Shown in pieces: positions 1-8,021 of a stretch of DNA of 60,654 nt. The DNA lies in contig URJJ01000009.1 in the NCBI GenBank assembly GCA_900548185.1, positions 1-60,654 on the forward strand. Reading direction: 5' to 3'. The translations under genes were made by a program, and so were the position numbers. Every line of letters begins with the position of its first letter. Positions within the stretch are counted from its first letter, which is position 1. Under the pieces are notes generated by a model. The model searched no databases. It was not told the DNA's origin and saw nothing but the letters and a program-made list of their open reading frames with translations. The DNA comes from an uncultured Opitutales bacterium. Lineage in GTDB: Bacteria > Verrucomicrobiota > Verrucomicrobiia > Opitutales > Intestinicryptomonadaceae.

Positions 1-816
1 CAAAAGTGTATTTTATAGTCTTTTTTAATAAGTAAACGTTCCGTTTAATCTAAGATGCTCGCGCATCTTGATACGATGTGCGCCGCCCGGGTCCGGGCGG
101 CTATGAGTTTATCTTACCGCATTGCCTGAAGGCAATGGCTTGATGGAATAATCGAAATGTGCACCGGGTTTGTATAATCGAGAGTAAATTTGCCAGTCTC
201 TCTCTCATAAAGGCCCTGACATAGATGATGAAATGGAAAGCGGCTTTCGGAATGAATTTTTACGCGGAAATGAAAGCCCGTCTTGCCCGCCGCGAAACTC
301 CGCCTGATTTTCAGTTTCGTTCGGGCCATTTCAGCCTGTGTCGGCCTTCAAATATATTCGCCCGCTAACTCCCTGCCGAAATCTCCAGGATTCCACAGAA
401 ATGGAGGAATAACTTTTACCCCACTGCGCGAGACAATGCGAGATTCTCCAATCATAAAAAACACGCTTTGGAGCATAGAGCGCAAATCCGTTTCGCGACT
501 CTCCCCCAGGCTTCAATCTCCAGATGCGCGCCATATCGCGCGCCCCGCCCGCAGCATACGCCAGCAACCTGCCCCGTTTCACAGGCTTCCGGATAACTTC
601 AGAATCCCTTTGCGATTTCACAAATTTTTCCGGCCTCCTTCGCAGAGATCTGATTTCCGCCTTTGCGCAAAATCAGCCCACCGCCGGACTGCACAAATTC
701 TCTGGATATGAAACGCCAGAAACCAGCCAATTCCATAGCGCCGAAACAGTCCGCCACCATGCCGCCAAAATTTTCCGCACAACGAAGGCCGGTTTTTTCG
801 GCATAGCGGGCCGGGC
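1..816. other. Gene-free left end of contig
   Basis: No convincing coding region was found. The overlapping open frames here have no recognisable domain and contradict each other on the two strands. The stretch holds a perfect GC hairpin at 82-101 (9-bp arms, 2-base spacer, no U-tract), which may be the 3' end of a transcript from outside the window. It also holds MITE-like repeat copy A at 211-347. The rest, 350-816, looks like decayed non-coding DNA. Confidence 0.6.
211..347 (+). repeat. MITE-like intergenic repeat, copy A
   Basis: This is the most diverged of five copies. It keeps the family core: a GATGAAATTTT-like stretch, a CCGCGAAAC block, CCGCCTGATTTT and a CGTTTC..TCGGGGC-like block. 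The ends are a degenerate inverted repeat: AGGCCCTGACATAGATGA on the left, and the reverse complement of TCAGCCTGTGTCGGCCT on the right. No coding capacity is credible. Confidence 0.7.
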
Positions 817-854
817 AAAAAAAATCCCGCAAGCCTGCCTGCGGGATTTTTTTT
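817..854 (-). terminator. Rho-independent terminator after tRNA-Ala(GGC)
   Basis: The inverted repeat ATCCCGC / GCGGGAT (824-830 with 841-847) is flanked by an A-tract on one side and a T-tract on the other, so it could work in both directions. It lies just downstream of the minus-strand tRNA at 862-934. Confidence 0.85.
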
Positions 855-861
855 GCGTTTT

Positions 862-934
862 TGGAGACGATGAGGTTCGAACTCACGACCTCCACAATGC
901 CATTGTGGCGCTCTTCCAACTGAGCTACGTCCCC
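862..934 (-). tRNA. tRNA-Ala (anticodon GGC)
   Basis: Read on the minus strand, this 73-nt sequence folds as a full cloverleaf. It has acceptor arms GGGGACG/CGTCTCC with one G-U pair, D-arm GCTC/GAGC, anticodon stem CCACA/TGTGG around the loop ATGGCAT (anticodon GGC), and T-arm GTGAG-TTCGAAC-CTCAT. The discriminator base is A. The 3' CCA is not encoded, unlike in the other alanine tRNA of this window. A TTGACG -35-like hexamer lies upstream at 973-978, with only a weak -10. A strong terminator follows. Confidence 0.95.
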
Positions 935-1100
935 TTAACGAAAGTTTTAAAGCATGCATACCTTCCGCCGCGCGTCAAGGATTTTGTTGAAAAAATTTAA
1001 TGGCAGCCTGCAAAAAGCCCGCTGGAAAAGCGCATCCGGCAAATAAATGGTGATTTTACTTGAAGTTGTTCCGATTTTAAAAAACATTTGCAGGTTTGAA

Positions 1101-1712
1101 ATGGACGATTTTTTCTCTGACAATTTTTTCGGAGCATCTTCCGATTCCGGATCGAACCGCTGGTCCGAGCGCGACTGGGTGGTTTATATCAGGCGTTCGG
1201 AGGCTGAAATAGACAAAATCTCCAGGCTCTACGATGAAAACCGCAAAGCGGGCATGTCGCTTGAAGACATAGCCTCCATGGGCGGCTGGGACATCTCCTG
1301 CTATAATTCGGACGCGCTCTTTTCCGAAATTTCAGCCCCGGAGTTTTCAAAGGAGCCGCTGACACTCATAAACCATCCGGTTTACATAGTCTCCCGCGCC
1401 CTCATAAAATCGCTGGAGGGAAGGCTTGAGACTCTCGTTCTTGAGGCGGAATGTTCGGCAAAAACCGTCTGGAGCATATCAAAGGCGGTGCACAAGACTT
1501 CCACCCTGATAACTGTCGCCGTAAACTCCACCGACCTCGGCGAGGACATGCTTGCGCACTCCTATTACAAGTCGGCAATATTCTGCATGAATTCCGTTCT
1601 GGCAGAAATCGAAAAATTTGACACGCATTCGTCCCCGCGTTTGGACCGCGTAAAAGACGCCGCCGTAACCCTGGTATTCGATTTGCGCCAAATGTGCCTG
1701 AATCTTTCCTAG
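1101..1712 (+). CDS. Hypothetical protein, about 203 aa
   Basis: I do not recognise this family. The product is soluble, with no signal peptide or membrane segment. It starts with an acidic, Phe-rich N-terminus (MDDFFSDNFF) and continues into a mostly helical body. An in-frame ATG exists at 1047. I prefer 1101 because a GCAGG Shine-Dalgarno-like sequence lies just upstream of it, and the 18 residues before it look like translated leader. Codon use and length support a real gene. The gene stands alone, with more than 1.4 kb of gene-free DNA downstream. Confidence 0.65.
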   Translation: MDDFFSDNFFGASSDSGSNRWSERDWVVYIRRSEAEIDKISRLYDENRKAGMSLEDIASMGGWDISCYNSDALFSEISAPEFSKEPLTLINHPVYIVSRALIKSLEGRLETLVLEAECSAKTVWSISKAVHKTSTLITVAVNSTDLGEDMLAHSYYKSAIFCMNSVLAEIEKFDTHSSPRLDRVKDAAVTLVFDLRQMCLNLS

Positions 1713-1989
1713 GTGCTGCGAGGCCCCGCTTTTGCCGCCTCCTTCCACCGTCGCGACCGCAGGAGGCGAAATAAAAAAGCTCTGCCGCCCCCCAATTTTT
1801 GAATGCCGGGATGGGCAGCATGCGCGATTTCAAGCGATGGAAAAATGCCAAACGGCATTGCGGCAAACTCCGCTTTTTAAAAGCGGGCGCAGGGTATTGA
1901 GTTCAACTTTGAAGCCATTGGTTTTTAAAGTTTTCGCGCCCCCAAATGAAGAGGAATTTTGAAGCGTTTTCCTAACTGCCGCCGGATTC

Positions 1990-2604
1990 TCCGGGCCGCC
2001 CGGGCTGCATGCCTAGCTTGAAATAAAAAGGCCCTGAAGCGGAGTTTAACGGCATCAAATCGAAAGGGCCATGCCGCTTATTGTGCGCGGCGCGGACGCA
2101 TTTGCTGGCAGAACGCAAGGGATAATACGGATACGGTGCGACATCCGTTGCGGCGATTTCTGCCACACACTCACATTGCAAATTTAAAATCAGCCAGAAA
2201 AGGAATTCTTAGCCCCAAACCATAGAGCGCTTAGAAAGCTCCGCTTTTCAGCTTGTAAAACCGGATGCGGGTTTCAGGCATATCATAAAAAACTCTTCCG
2301 CCTCACCCCGCATGCTCGCCAACTTGGAGTATTAAAACGCCTGTCCGTATAAAAAATGCCATCTTTAGAGGATTTATAACTGCAAGGATTTCCACTAAAA
2401 AACACACATTCCACAAATCCCCCAATCACGGGCTCTTTAGAAGGGGCTGGCATAGATAACTGCCCCGAAAAAAAACGAAAAATCAGGCGGCCTTTCGCGG
2501 CAGCTCAAGCGGGGATCCCCCCTTCTTGCAAAATTTCATCCCCCCAATCCGCTTTCCCTTCCCTTATCTATGCCAGACCCTTTTGCAAATTCCGATTCAC
2601 ACAG
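1990..2604 (+). repeat. Decayed 0.45-kb repeat, copy L1 (interrupted)
   Basis: This stretch aligns by eye, with many substitutions and small gaps, to 51775-52240 in the same orientation. Shared landmarks are GCTTGAAATA (near 2016), CAGAACG...GGATAA..CGGAT, TTGCGGCGAT, AAATCAG.CAGAA, CCCAAACCAT, and AAAACGCCT.TCCGTATAAAAA (near 2334). Homology stops at 2440, where MITE copy B begins. It resumes after the MITE at TTGCAAATTCCGATTCA, so the MITE sits inside this repeat. It could be a relic of a mobile element or of a duplicated non-coding locus. Confidence 0.65.
2441..2582 (-). repeat. MITE-like intergenic repeat, copy B, intact ends
   Basis: This is the best preserved copy at its ends. The left end AAGGGGCTGGCATAGATAA and the reverse complement of the right end AAGGGTCTGGCATAGATAA match at 18 of 19 positions. 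The internal core is in minus orientation relative to the other four copies. The element is about 142 bp and encodes no protein. It interrupts the decayed repeat L1. The flanks suggest a short T-rich target site, but no clean duplication can be defined. Confidence 0.85.
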
Positions 2605-3165
2605 CGCAATATGCGGAGGCGCAAATTCATGCGCAGTTTGACTTATGCGAACTTTGAGCAAAAGGTAAGAGACTGCACCCCTGTCAATTGCCGCATCTGT
2701 ATAAAATTGCCGTTAAGGATGCAAAACCCCATCCCGCCGCTAAAAAACTTGCAGAATTTATCGGGACGATTGCAGAGAGCAAATCAAACCTATGCTGCTG
2801 CCTGAAATACCCTGGATTCACGCATTTGATGCACCGCAAGCATTTGCGCCGTCGCCTAAGAAGACAGGCGCAATAACAATCTGAAACTCCAAAAATATGA
2901 GCCCGCCTGTCCTTCAAAATCCCGTTTGCAAACCAAAATAAGCAGAGGTCCCTATAAGGTAATAGATACTCGAATGGAATGCGGCCCAATATGCAATCTT
3001 ACACTATGCCGCCGCCGCAAAGCCTTATAAAAGATTCCAAGCCCCATCTCCGCCCCATATTGCAGATTGATATTCAATGTAAAAAGATTTCCGAGATTGA
3101 ATTTCCAGCCGCCGGCCGGAATACGGTTCAAGAAGTCGCCCCCCTGGTTCCAGCCCTTAACGGCG

Positions 3166-3197
3166 CAAAAAAGCGGGAATGGTTTCCCATTCCCGCC
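3166..3197 (-). terminator. Terminator of the pilus-like operon
   Basis: A perfect 10-bp stem GCGGGAATGG/CCATTCCCGC (3173-3196) with a four-base loop. On the minus strand it is followed directly by six U residues. It sits about 25 bp beyond the secretin stop codon. Confidence 0.92.
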
Positions 3198-3219
3198 AAA
3201 TTTTCAACTTTCCTGAAGC

Positions 3220-5961
3220 TTATTCCGAAACGGTTTCCGCTTCGGCTTCCAGAGTCCTCTGGATTGCGCCGCTCGGGGCAATCACGACGGGGTTCTGGAA
3301 CACGCTGCCCGGGCGGACATCGCCAACCTGTTCACGCGAGAGGCTTCCTCCCGGGGAAATCTTGTTGGCAGTGACGAATATCAGGAGGTTCTTCTTCTGA
3401 CGGGTTTCGCCCTTAGACTTGAACATGCGGCCAAGGAGCGGAATGTCCTGGAGAACCGGAACGCCGTCGTCGATGGTCTTAACTTCTTCGCGGGTCAGGC
3501 CGCCCAAAACAACCGTCGCACCGTCGAACACCGTGACCGAAGTATTGACTTCGCGGACCGAGAAGACCGGCTGGACGAATCCGGAGGGAACAGTAACCGT
3601 GGTGCCGGAGGATATAGCGATGGCGACGCCGCCGTATTCCATGAAGCCTTCAAATTCCGTAACCTTCGGGTTCATTTCGAGGGAGATGGAACCGTCTTCT
3701 TCAACACGCGGGGTAACGTCCATAGTGACGCCAACGTCGCGCTTGGTGAAGTCCTGCGGAGTACCCGGGGTGATAGTAACACCTGCGGAAGAGCCGTATT
3801 CGCTGTTGGAAGAGCCGGTGCCGACATTGGACTGAGTGTCGCCCCAGGTCGTCGGGTAGAGCATTTCCTGAGCCACGGTGATGGTCGCCTTGGAACCGGA
3901 AACAACCGTAACCTTAGGCGCGCTCAAGAGGTCGCTGCCCGTCTTCTGTTCGAGGGCGTTGACCACGAGGTCGACATTGTAGCCGTTTATGATGCCCAGA
4001 ACCGTATTCACAGTGTTGGAAGCCTGCGAGGCGATATTTATCGTCGAGGGCAGGTTCGGAACATTCTGCGGAATCTCGCTTGCGTCGGTGGAAGTGCCGC
4101 CAGCGGAGTAGGTTACATTGGTTATCGTAACCGGCTGCGAAGAGGTATTCGGAGCGAACGTGGTCGCAAGGTTGCGGTTGTTGAGGCCAGAAGTGGAAAC
4201 CGTACCATCGGCGAAGGAACGATCCATCGTGCCGAACAGCTTGTTGCCGTTGTTGGCGTTATAAACCGACCAGTTGAAGCCGAGCTCCTTGAGGGTGCCC
4301 TGGTTGACTTCCATGAACTTGGCTTCAATTTCAACCTGGAGAACTTCGTTGTAGCGGAGAAGTATGCGGCGAACCCTGTCGATGTTGCGGCGGGAGTTCG
4401 TCACCCAGAGTTTCGTGCCGTCGTAGGCGAGGCTGGCGCCCGGACCGAAGTCAACGCCGGCCTTTTCGAGGAAGCTCTTTATCTTCTGTTCGCTCTGGTC
4501 GGATTCGCCGGAGGAAGCGGAAGTGTCGGCAGAACCGAACGGGTCGTCGCTCGCGGTGGAAGCGCCGCTGCTCTGGAGGCCGATCATGCGCGTAACCGTT
4601 GCGGACGAAATCGGGAAGTCGAAGGTTTCAAACGAGTCGGTGTTGCGCGACTTGGTGACAACGATTGCGCCGTCTTCGGTGTCGTACTGGCAGCCGACCT
4701 GCTTGGTCACGAAATTCAGGATCTGTTCGAGGCTGAGGTTCCTGACGGTCAGGCTGACATTCTTGGCGTCGGCCACGTCGCGGGCGATGATGTTGACACC
4801 CTTGGCGCCCTTGGTGTCCTTGTCATGAATGATGGACAGTTCCGAGAGGGTATTGAGTGCGTCGGAGAGCGAAACGCCCGGTTCCGGGAAGCTGACTTCC
4901 GGAAGGACAATCTGCGTGAGCTTGGCCTTGAGCGGGGAAACTTCCGGCCCGTCGATCTGGTTCACGTTGCTTGCCGTGAAAATCTGCGGACGCTGCCAGG
5001 CGCGGTTGACTTCGTCGAGCATGCCGCCGCGGGTTTCGACATAGGTGCGGTTGCCGACCTTGTCGAGCTTCTCATTGATGAGGGAGAGGTACGCCCTCGC
5101 CTCAATGTTGTCGGCGTCGAGGGTTTCAACGGTGCGGTAGGTGGAAATCGCGCCCTGGTAGTCGCCGTAAAGGTACTGGATGCGGCCCTTGTCAAGAAGC
5201 GTGTTCACACGGGCCTGGCGCTTGACGTAGTCGGGGCTGACGTCGGCGAGGGTGTGGTTGTACGGATTCTGGTCCATCTTGTCGATTTTGGCGACGAGAT
5301 TCTGGCCGGCCGCAGCATTTTCCTCATTCTTGGCGTATTCGGCGGCGAAAACCTTGGCATCTGCCATGTTGCGGTTTTCGGCGGCGATTTTCGTGCGCTC
5401 GAGCGCGATGCCGGCGCGGGCCTTGCGGATGTCGGCGCGCACGCTGTCGGCGCGGGAAGTTTCGGGCAGCTTGCCTTCGGCTGTGTCGAGAAGAACGATG
5501 GCTTCCTCGTAGCGGCCGTTATCCTGCTTTTCGAGGGCTTCGAGGATGAGGCCGTGGGCCGCGCTTATGCTGAGATCCTGCTTGCGCTGGGCCGCGAGCA
5601 TGGCGGCATCGACGGGGTCGGAGGGAACCTCTTCCGCAGCGACTTCGGCTCCGGCTTCGACGGCAGCGCCCTGGGCTGCGGCTTCGGCCTGGGCCTTTGC
5701 GGCAGCTTCGAGCTCCGCATTCACATCAGCGAGAAGCTTCTGGACGCCCTGATCGTTGGGAACGATCTTGAGCAGCTCTTCCAAAGCCTTCTTTGACGCC
5801 GCGAAGTCTCCGCTGTCACGAGCCGAAACAGCGGCCACCATTAGGCGTAATTTTTCCTGCGTCTTGTCTGCTTGAGCAGCAAATGCAGAAGATGCAAATG
5901 AGATGCAAGCAACAAGCGCCGCCGCGATAGCGACGTTTCTATGCGATTTTCTGTTCTTCAT
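3220..5961 (-). CDS. TPR-containing secretin (PilQ/GspD-like; Amuc_1098-like)
   Basis: Outer-membrane secretin ring subunit of a type IV pilus or type II secretion-like machine. The 913-aa product begins with a signal peptide (residues 1-28, ending SSAFA|AQ). An Ala-rich TPR-like helical region follows to about residue 300, then an N0/STN-like domain (around 340-440), an N1-like domain (about 500-550) and the C-terminal secretin domain. The signature block near the end reads VVLGGLTREE ... GVPVLQDIPLLGRMF, which is typical of secretins. The fusion of a long TPR region to a secretin matches Amuc_1098 of Akkermansia. It is the last gene of the cluster. A 103-bp AT-rich spacer separates it from the upstream gene, so it may also have its own promoter. 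Confidence 0.93.
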   Translation of the reverse strand: MKNRKSHRNVAIAAALVACISFASSAFAAQADKTQEKLRLMVAAVSARDSGDFAASKKALEELLKIVPNDQGVQKLLADVNAELEAAAKAQAEAAAQGAAVEAGAEVAAEEVPSDPVDAAMLAAQRKQDLSISAAHGLILEALEKQDNGRYEEAIVLLDTAEGKLPETSRADSVRADIRKARAGIALERTKIAAENRNMADAKVFAAEYAKNEENAAAGQNLVAKIDKMDQNPYNHTLADVSPDYVKRQARVNTLLDKGRIQYLYGDYQGAISTYRTVETLDADNIEARAYLSLINEKLDKVGNRTYVETRGGMLDEVNRAWQRPQIFTASNVNQIDGPEVSPLKAKLTQIVLPEVSFPEPGVSLSDALNTLSELSIIHDKDTKGAKGVNIIARDVADAKNVSLTVRNLSLEQILNFVTKQVGCQYDTEDGAIVVTKSRNTDSFETFDFPISSATVTRMIGLQSSGASTASDDPFGSADTSASSGESDQSEQKIKSFLEKAGVDFGPGASLAYDGTKLWVTNSRRNIDRVRRILLRYNEVLQVEIEAKFMEVNQGTLKELGFNWSVYNANNGNKLFGTMDRSFADGTVSTSGLNNRNLATTFAPNTSSQPVTITNVTYSAGGTSTDASEIPQNVPNLPSTINIASQASNTVNTVLGIINGYNVDLVVNALEQKTGSDLLSAPKVTVVSGSKATITVAQEMLYPTTWGDTQSNVGTGSSNSEYGSSAGVTITPGTPQDFTKRDVGVTMDVTPRVEEDGSISLEMNPKVTEFEGFMEYGGVAIAISSGTTVTVPSGFVQPVFSVREVNTSVTVFDGATVVLGGLTREEVKTIDDGVPVLQDIPLLGRMFKSKGETRQKKNLLIFVTANKISPGGSLSREQVGDVRPGSVFQNPVVIAPSGAIQRTLEAEAETVSE

Positions 5962-6064
5962 ATTATGGTTAATTTGAAATTAGTGAATTAATATATAAAC
6001 GCCCGTTTTAAAATTTTAAAGCTTTTTTTTCAAAGCGGGCGAAGTTTCTGCCAGTCCCAATCAG
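5962..6064 (-). promoter_or_regulatory. AT-rich spacer with imperfect hairpin before secretin
   Basis: The other genes from 9665 down to 6065 are 6-7 bp apart, but this gap is 103 bp and very A+T-rich. On the minus strand CGCCCG and CGGGCG can pair across about 30 bases and are followed by TTTATATATTAA. It could be a weak attenuator or the site of an internal promoter. The evidence is only composition and symmetry. Confidence 0.35.
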
Positions 6065-6946
6065 TTATTTTACCTTTGTAAACCCATCCTTGCTTAATTT
6101 TATAGTCTGAGAAGGCGGAGTCACACCCTTGGGGGATATCTTTTCAACGACGACGCTCTCGTCCTCGAAGTTCAGCTCCTTCACGGTGTACTTGCCGGCC
6201 GGAGACTCGAAGGTGTCCCCCACCGCCTTGATTTCCCACGCCTTATCCTGTCCAGAGTCGGGCAGAAGGGTCAAGACGCGCTTCTCTTCGAGAAACGTGG
6301 GCTTGTCGGAGAAGATTTCGACATTGCGCCCCAGATTCGCGTCGTGCAAAACGACGCGCGTCGTGTGGGTGACGATGCCCTTCTCTTCGTCCTTCTCGCT
6401 CTTTTTCTCGAAATTTACAACCTTAATGCCGGACTTCATCATTTCGCCGGTCATCGGCTTGCGCACGGAGATTTCCTCGTTGAGCTTGCCTATCATGGAA
6501 TAGTTGTTGGCCTCGTCATAGAGCTGAACCATGACTTCCTGATCGGGGCCGATGAAATATCCCTTGTACTTTATGGAATAAGGCTCGTTTTTAACCGACC
6601 CGAACTTGAAGCCGAAAGTCTTCCTCATGAGGGTTTCCTGGAAGGGAGGCTCCACAATGAACTTGCCGTCGGAATCCACCCAGATTTTGGGGGAGGTGAA
6701 AAGCTGGTAGAGCCACAACCCCTCCTCGTCCTGGGGCTTGACGCGCGCCCAGCTCTTGGATTCGAGCTTCAGCGAGGGAACATCGACATTCTTCCACTGG
6801 TCGCCGCCGGAAGCCTTTGCCAGAGCCGCCTTTGCGGTATCCTCCGCGGAAGCGACATCGCCCTGCACCTTGAGGAAGCAGGCAACGGATGCGCCGACCG
6901 CAAGGAGAGCAACGACGAACAAAATCTTATCGTAATGCTTTTTCAT
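6065..6946 (-). CDS. Membrane-anchored pilus-cluster protein (Amuc_1099-like)
   Basis: 293-aa inner-membrane protein with one N-terminal anchor (residues 8-25, LFVVALLAVGASVACFL) and a large periplasmic part. Its place between the Amuc_1100-like gene and the secretin matches Amuc_1099, and its role is presumably an alignment or bridging protein like PilP. The C-terminal 60 residues form a predicted beta-rich segment (VGDTFESPAGKYTVKEL...), a pattern also seen in secretin-binding PilP proteins; that comparison is inference. It starts 6 bp after the upstream stop, so translation is probably coupled. No enzyme motif is visible. Confidence 0.75.
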   Translation of the reverse strand: MKKHYDKILFVVALLAVGASVACFLKVQGDVASAEDTAKAALAKASGGDQWKNVDVPSLKLESKSWARVKPQDEEGLWLYQLFTSPKIWVDSDGKFIVEPPFQETLMRKTFGFKFGSVKNEPYSIKYKGYFIGPDQEVMVQLYDEANNYSMIGKLNEEISVRKPMTGEMMKSGIKVVNFEKKSEKDEEKGIVTHTTRVVLHDANLGRNVEIFSDKPTFLEEKRVLTLLPDSGQDKAWEIKAVGDTFESPAGKYTVKELNFEDESVVVEKISPKGVTPPSQTIKLSKDGFTKVK

Positions 6947-6952
6947 CTCAAA

Positions 6953-8014
6953 TTACTCTCCTTCCTTTTCGCCGTCCTCATCTTCCGCCGATTCCGGAGC
7001 GGGGGCGGCGGGCTGGGTCTTGTCAACTTCGACGTATTCTATTACAAACGTGAATTCCGATATGTTTTCGGACACCACCGGATCCTTTGAAACGGCGGGC
7101 TCTTCCGGAACCGCAGCCGCATCGGAACCTTCCGAAGGCGTATCGAACGAGAATTCCGGAGTGGAGGCGGAAGCGGCCGCCGGAACCTGAATGAGGGAGC
7201 CGACATAGGGCTTAACCTCGACCGAGCGGACGACAAGCATGAGGTCGAAGCTGTTGAGCTCGGTCAGGAACCTGCGCATCGTTTCGGTGTAGCCGGTGAA
7301 AACTATCTTGTAGCCGAGGGCGCTTATGCTGCCGGGCTTGCGGGACGTTATGAACTGGTCCACCTTGAAGGTGTCGCCGGTATTGACGGAGCGCGTGGCG
7401 CGCGCGGTGCGCGTGCTGCGCCCTGTTCTGGCCGCCGGCTGGAGGTCGGTTTCCTGCGGAAGGACCTCGCGCTGTATCGAAACGATGCTCATCGGCGACT
7501 TGTCGGGCTTTGAGGCGTAGAGCTTGCCCAATATGTAATTGAGGATATTGGCCTGCTTCCAGATTGCGCCCACGGCGTCGTCCGACGGCGGCTTCGCGTT
7601 GGATTCAAAATAGCGCTTGAAGGAGAAGTCGAAGTTTTCGGGGATGATTATGCTCTTTTCCGAAGCTTCGAGGCGCCACTGCCCAATCATGGAGCGGAGA
7701 TGCTCGACGAGGGCGTAGCCTTCCTTTACCGGGCAGGGGGAGAGAATCTTGGAGGAGTCGCGGCTCAAATCCTTGTCGAGGATGTTGAGGCGCTCGTTGA
7801 GCGCGGCCAGATTCGCGTCGGCAGCCTTGAGGCTGGCCTCGCCCGGGTCGCGCCCGATTGCGGATTCATAGCGGCTGCGCGCCTTGCGCTCATTTTTTAC
7901 CGCCTCTTCGTTCTCGCTGAACAGCACTGCGTCATACACAATCCCGCCGACGAAAACGGCGAGCAATAGTATGAAAAGCGCAGCGAAAATGGGGTGCTTT
8001 TTGAAATGTTTCAT
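6953..8014 (-). CDS. Amuc_1100-like pilus-associated membrane protein (PilO-like)
   Basis: 353-aa protein with a short cytoplasmic N-terminus, one membrane helix (about 9-28), a coiled-coil stretch (about 35-85), and a periplasmic domain split by a basic Arg/Thr-rich linker (about 190-215). The C-terminal tail is Pro/Ala/Glu-rich. This layout and the cluster position match Amuc_1100 of Akkermansia, known as a TLR2-active pilus-associated protein, which is a little shorter (317 aa). In pilus terms it takes the place of PilO. Sequence identity to Amuc_1100 looks low, so immune activity should not be assumed. It is tightly spaced with both neighbours (6-7 bp). Confidence 0.78.
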   Translation of the reverse strand: MKHFKKHPIFAALFILLLAVFVGGIVYDAVLFSENEEAVKNERKARSRYESAIGRDPGEASLKAADANLAALNERLNILDKDLSRDSSKILSPCPVKEGYALVEHLRSMIGQWRLEASEKSIIIPENFDFSFKRYFESNAKPPSDDAVGAIWKQANILNYILGKLYASKPDKSPMSIVSIQREVLPQETDLQPAARTGRSTRTARATRSVNTGDTFKVDQFITSRKPGSISALGYKIVFTGYTETMRRFLTELNSFDLMLVVRSVEVKPYVGSLIQVPAAASASTPEFSFDTPSEGSDAAAVPEEPAVSKDPVVSENISEFTFVIEYVEVDKTQPAAPAPESAEDEDGEKEGE

Positions 8015-8021
8015 ACTGAAA

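Larger units (their letters stand above)
1713..3165. other. Long gene-free region with repeats
   Basis: About 1.45 kb with no supportable gene. Short open frames occur on both strands but lack domains and start signals. It contains the 0.45-kb decayed repeat copy L1 (about 1990-2604), which is interrupted by MITE-like copy B (2441-2582). Base composition is lower in G+C than the surrounding genes. The stretch 2604-3165 shows no feature I can support. Confidence 0.6.

Noticed and set aside
283..711. Open frame near the left end (142 codons)
   Set aside because: It overlaps repeat copy A, has no recognisable domain and overlaps equally good frames on the other strand.
4825..5796. Plus-strand open frame (323 codons) inside the secretin gene
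   Set aside because: Antisense shadow of the TPR-secretin; no start signal and no family motif.
6050..6061. Short match TGCCAGTCCCA to the end of the MITE-like element near the 1099-like stop
   Set aside because: Only about 11 bases with no core sequence beside it. It could be a chance match or a solo end; not enough to annotate.
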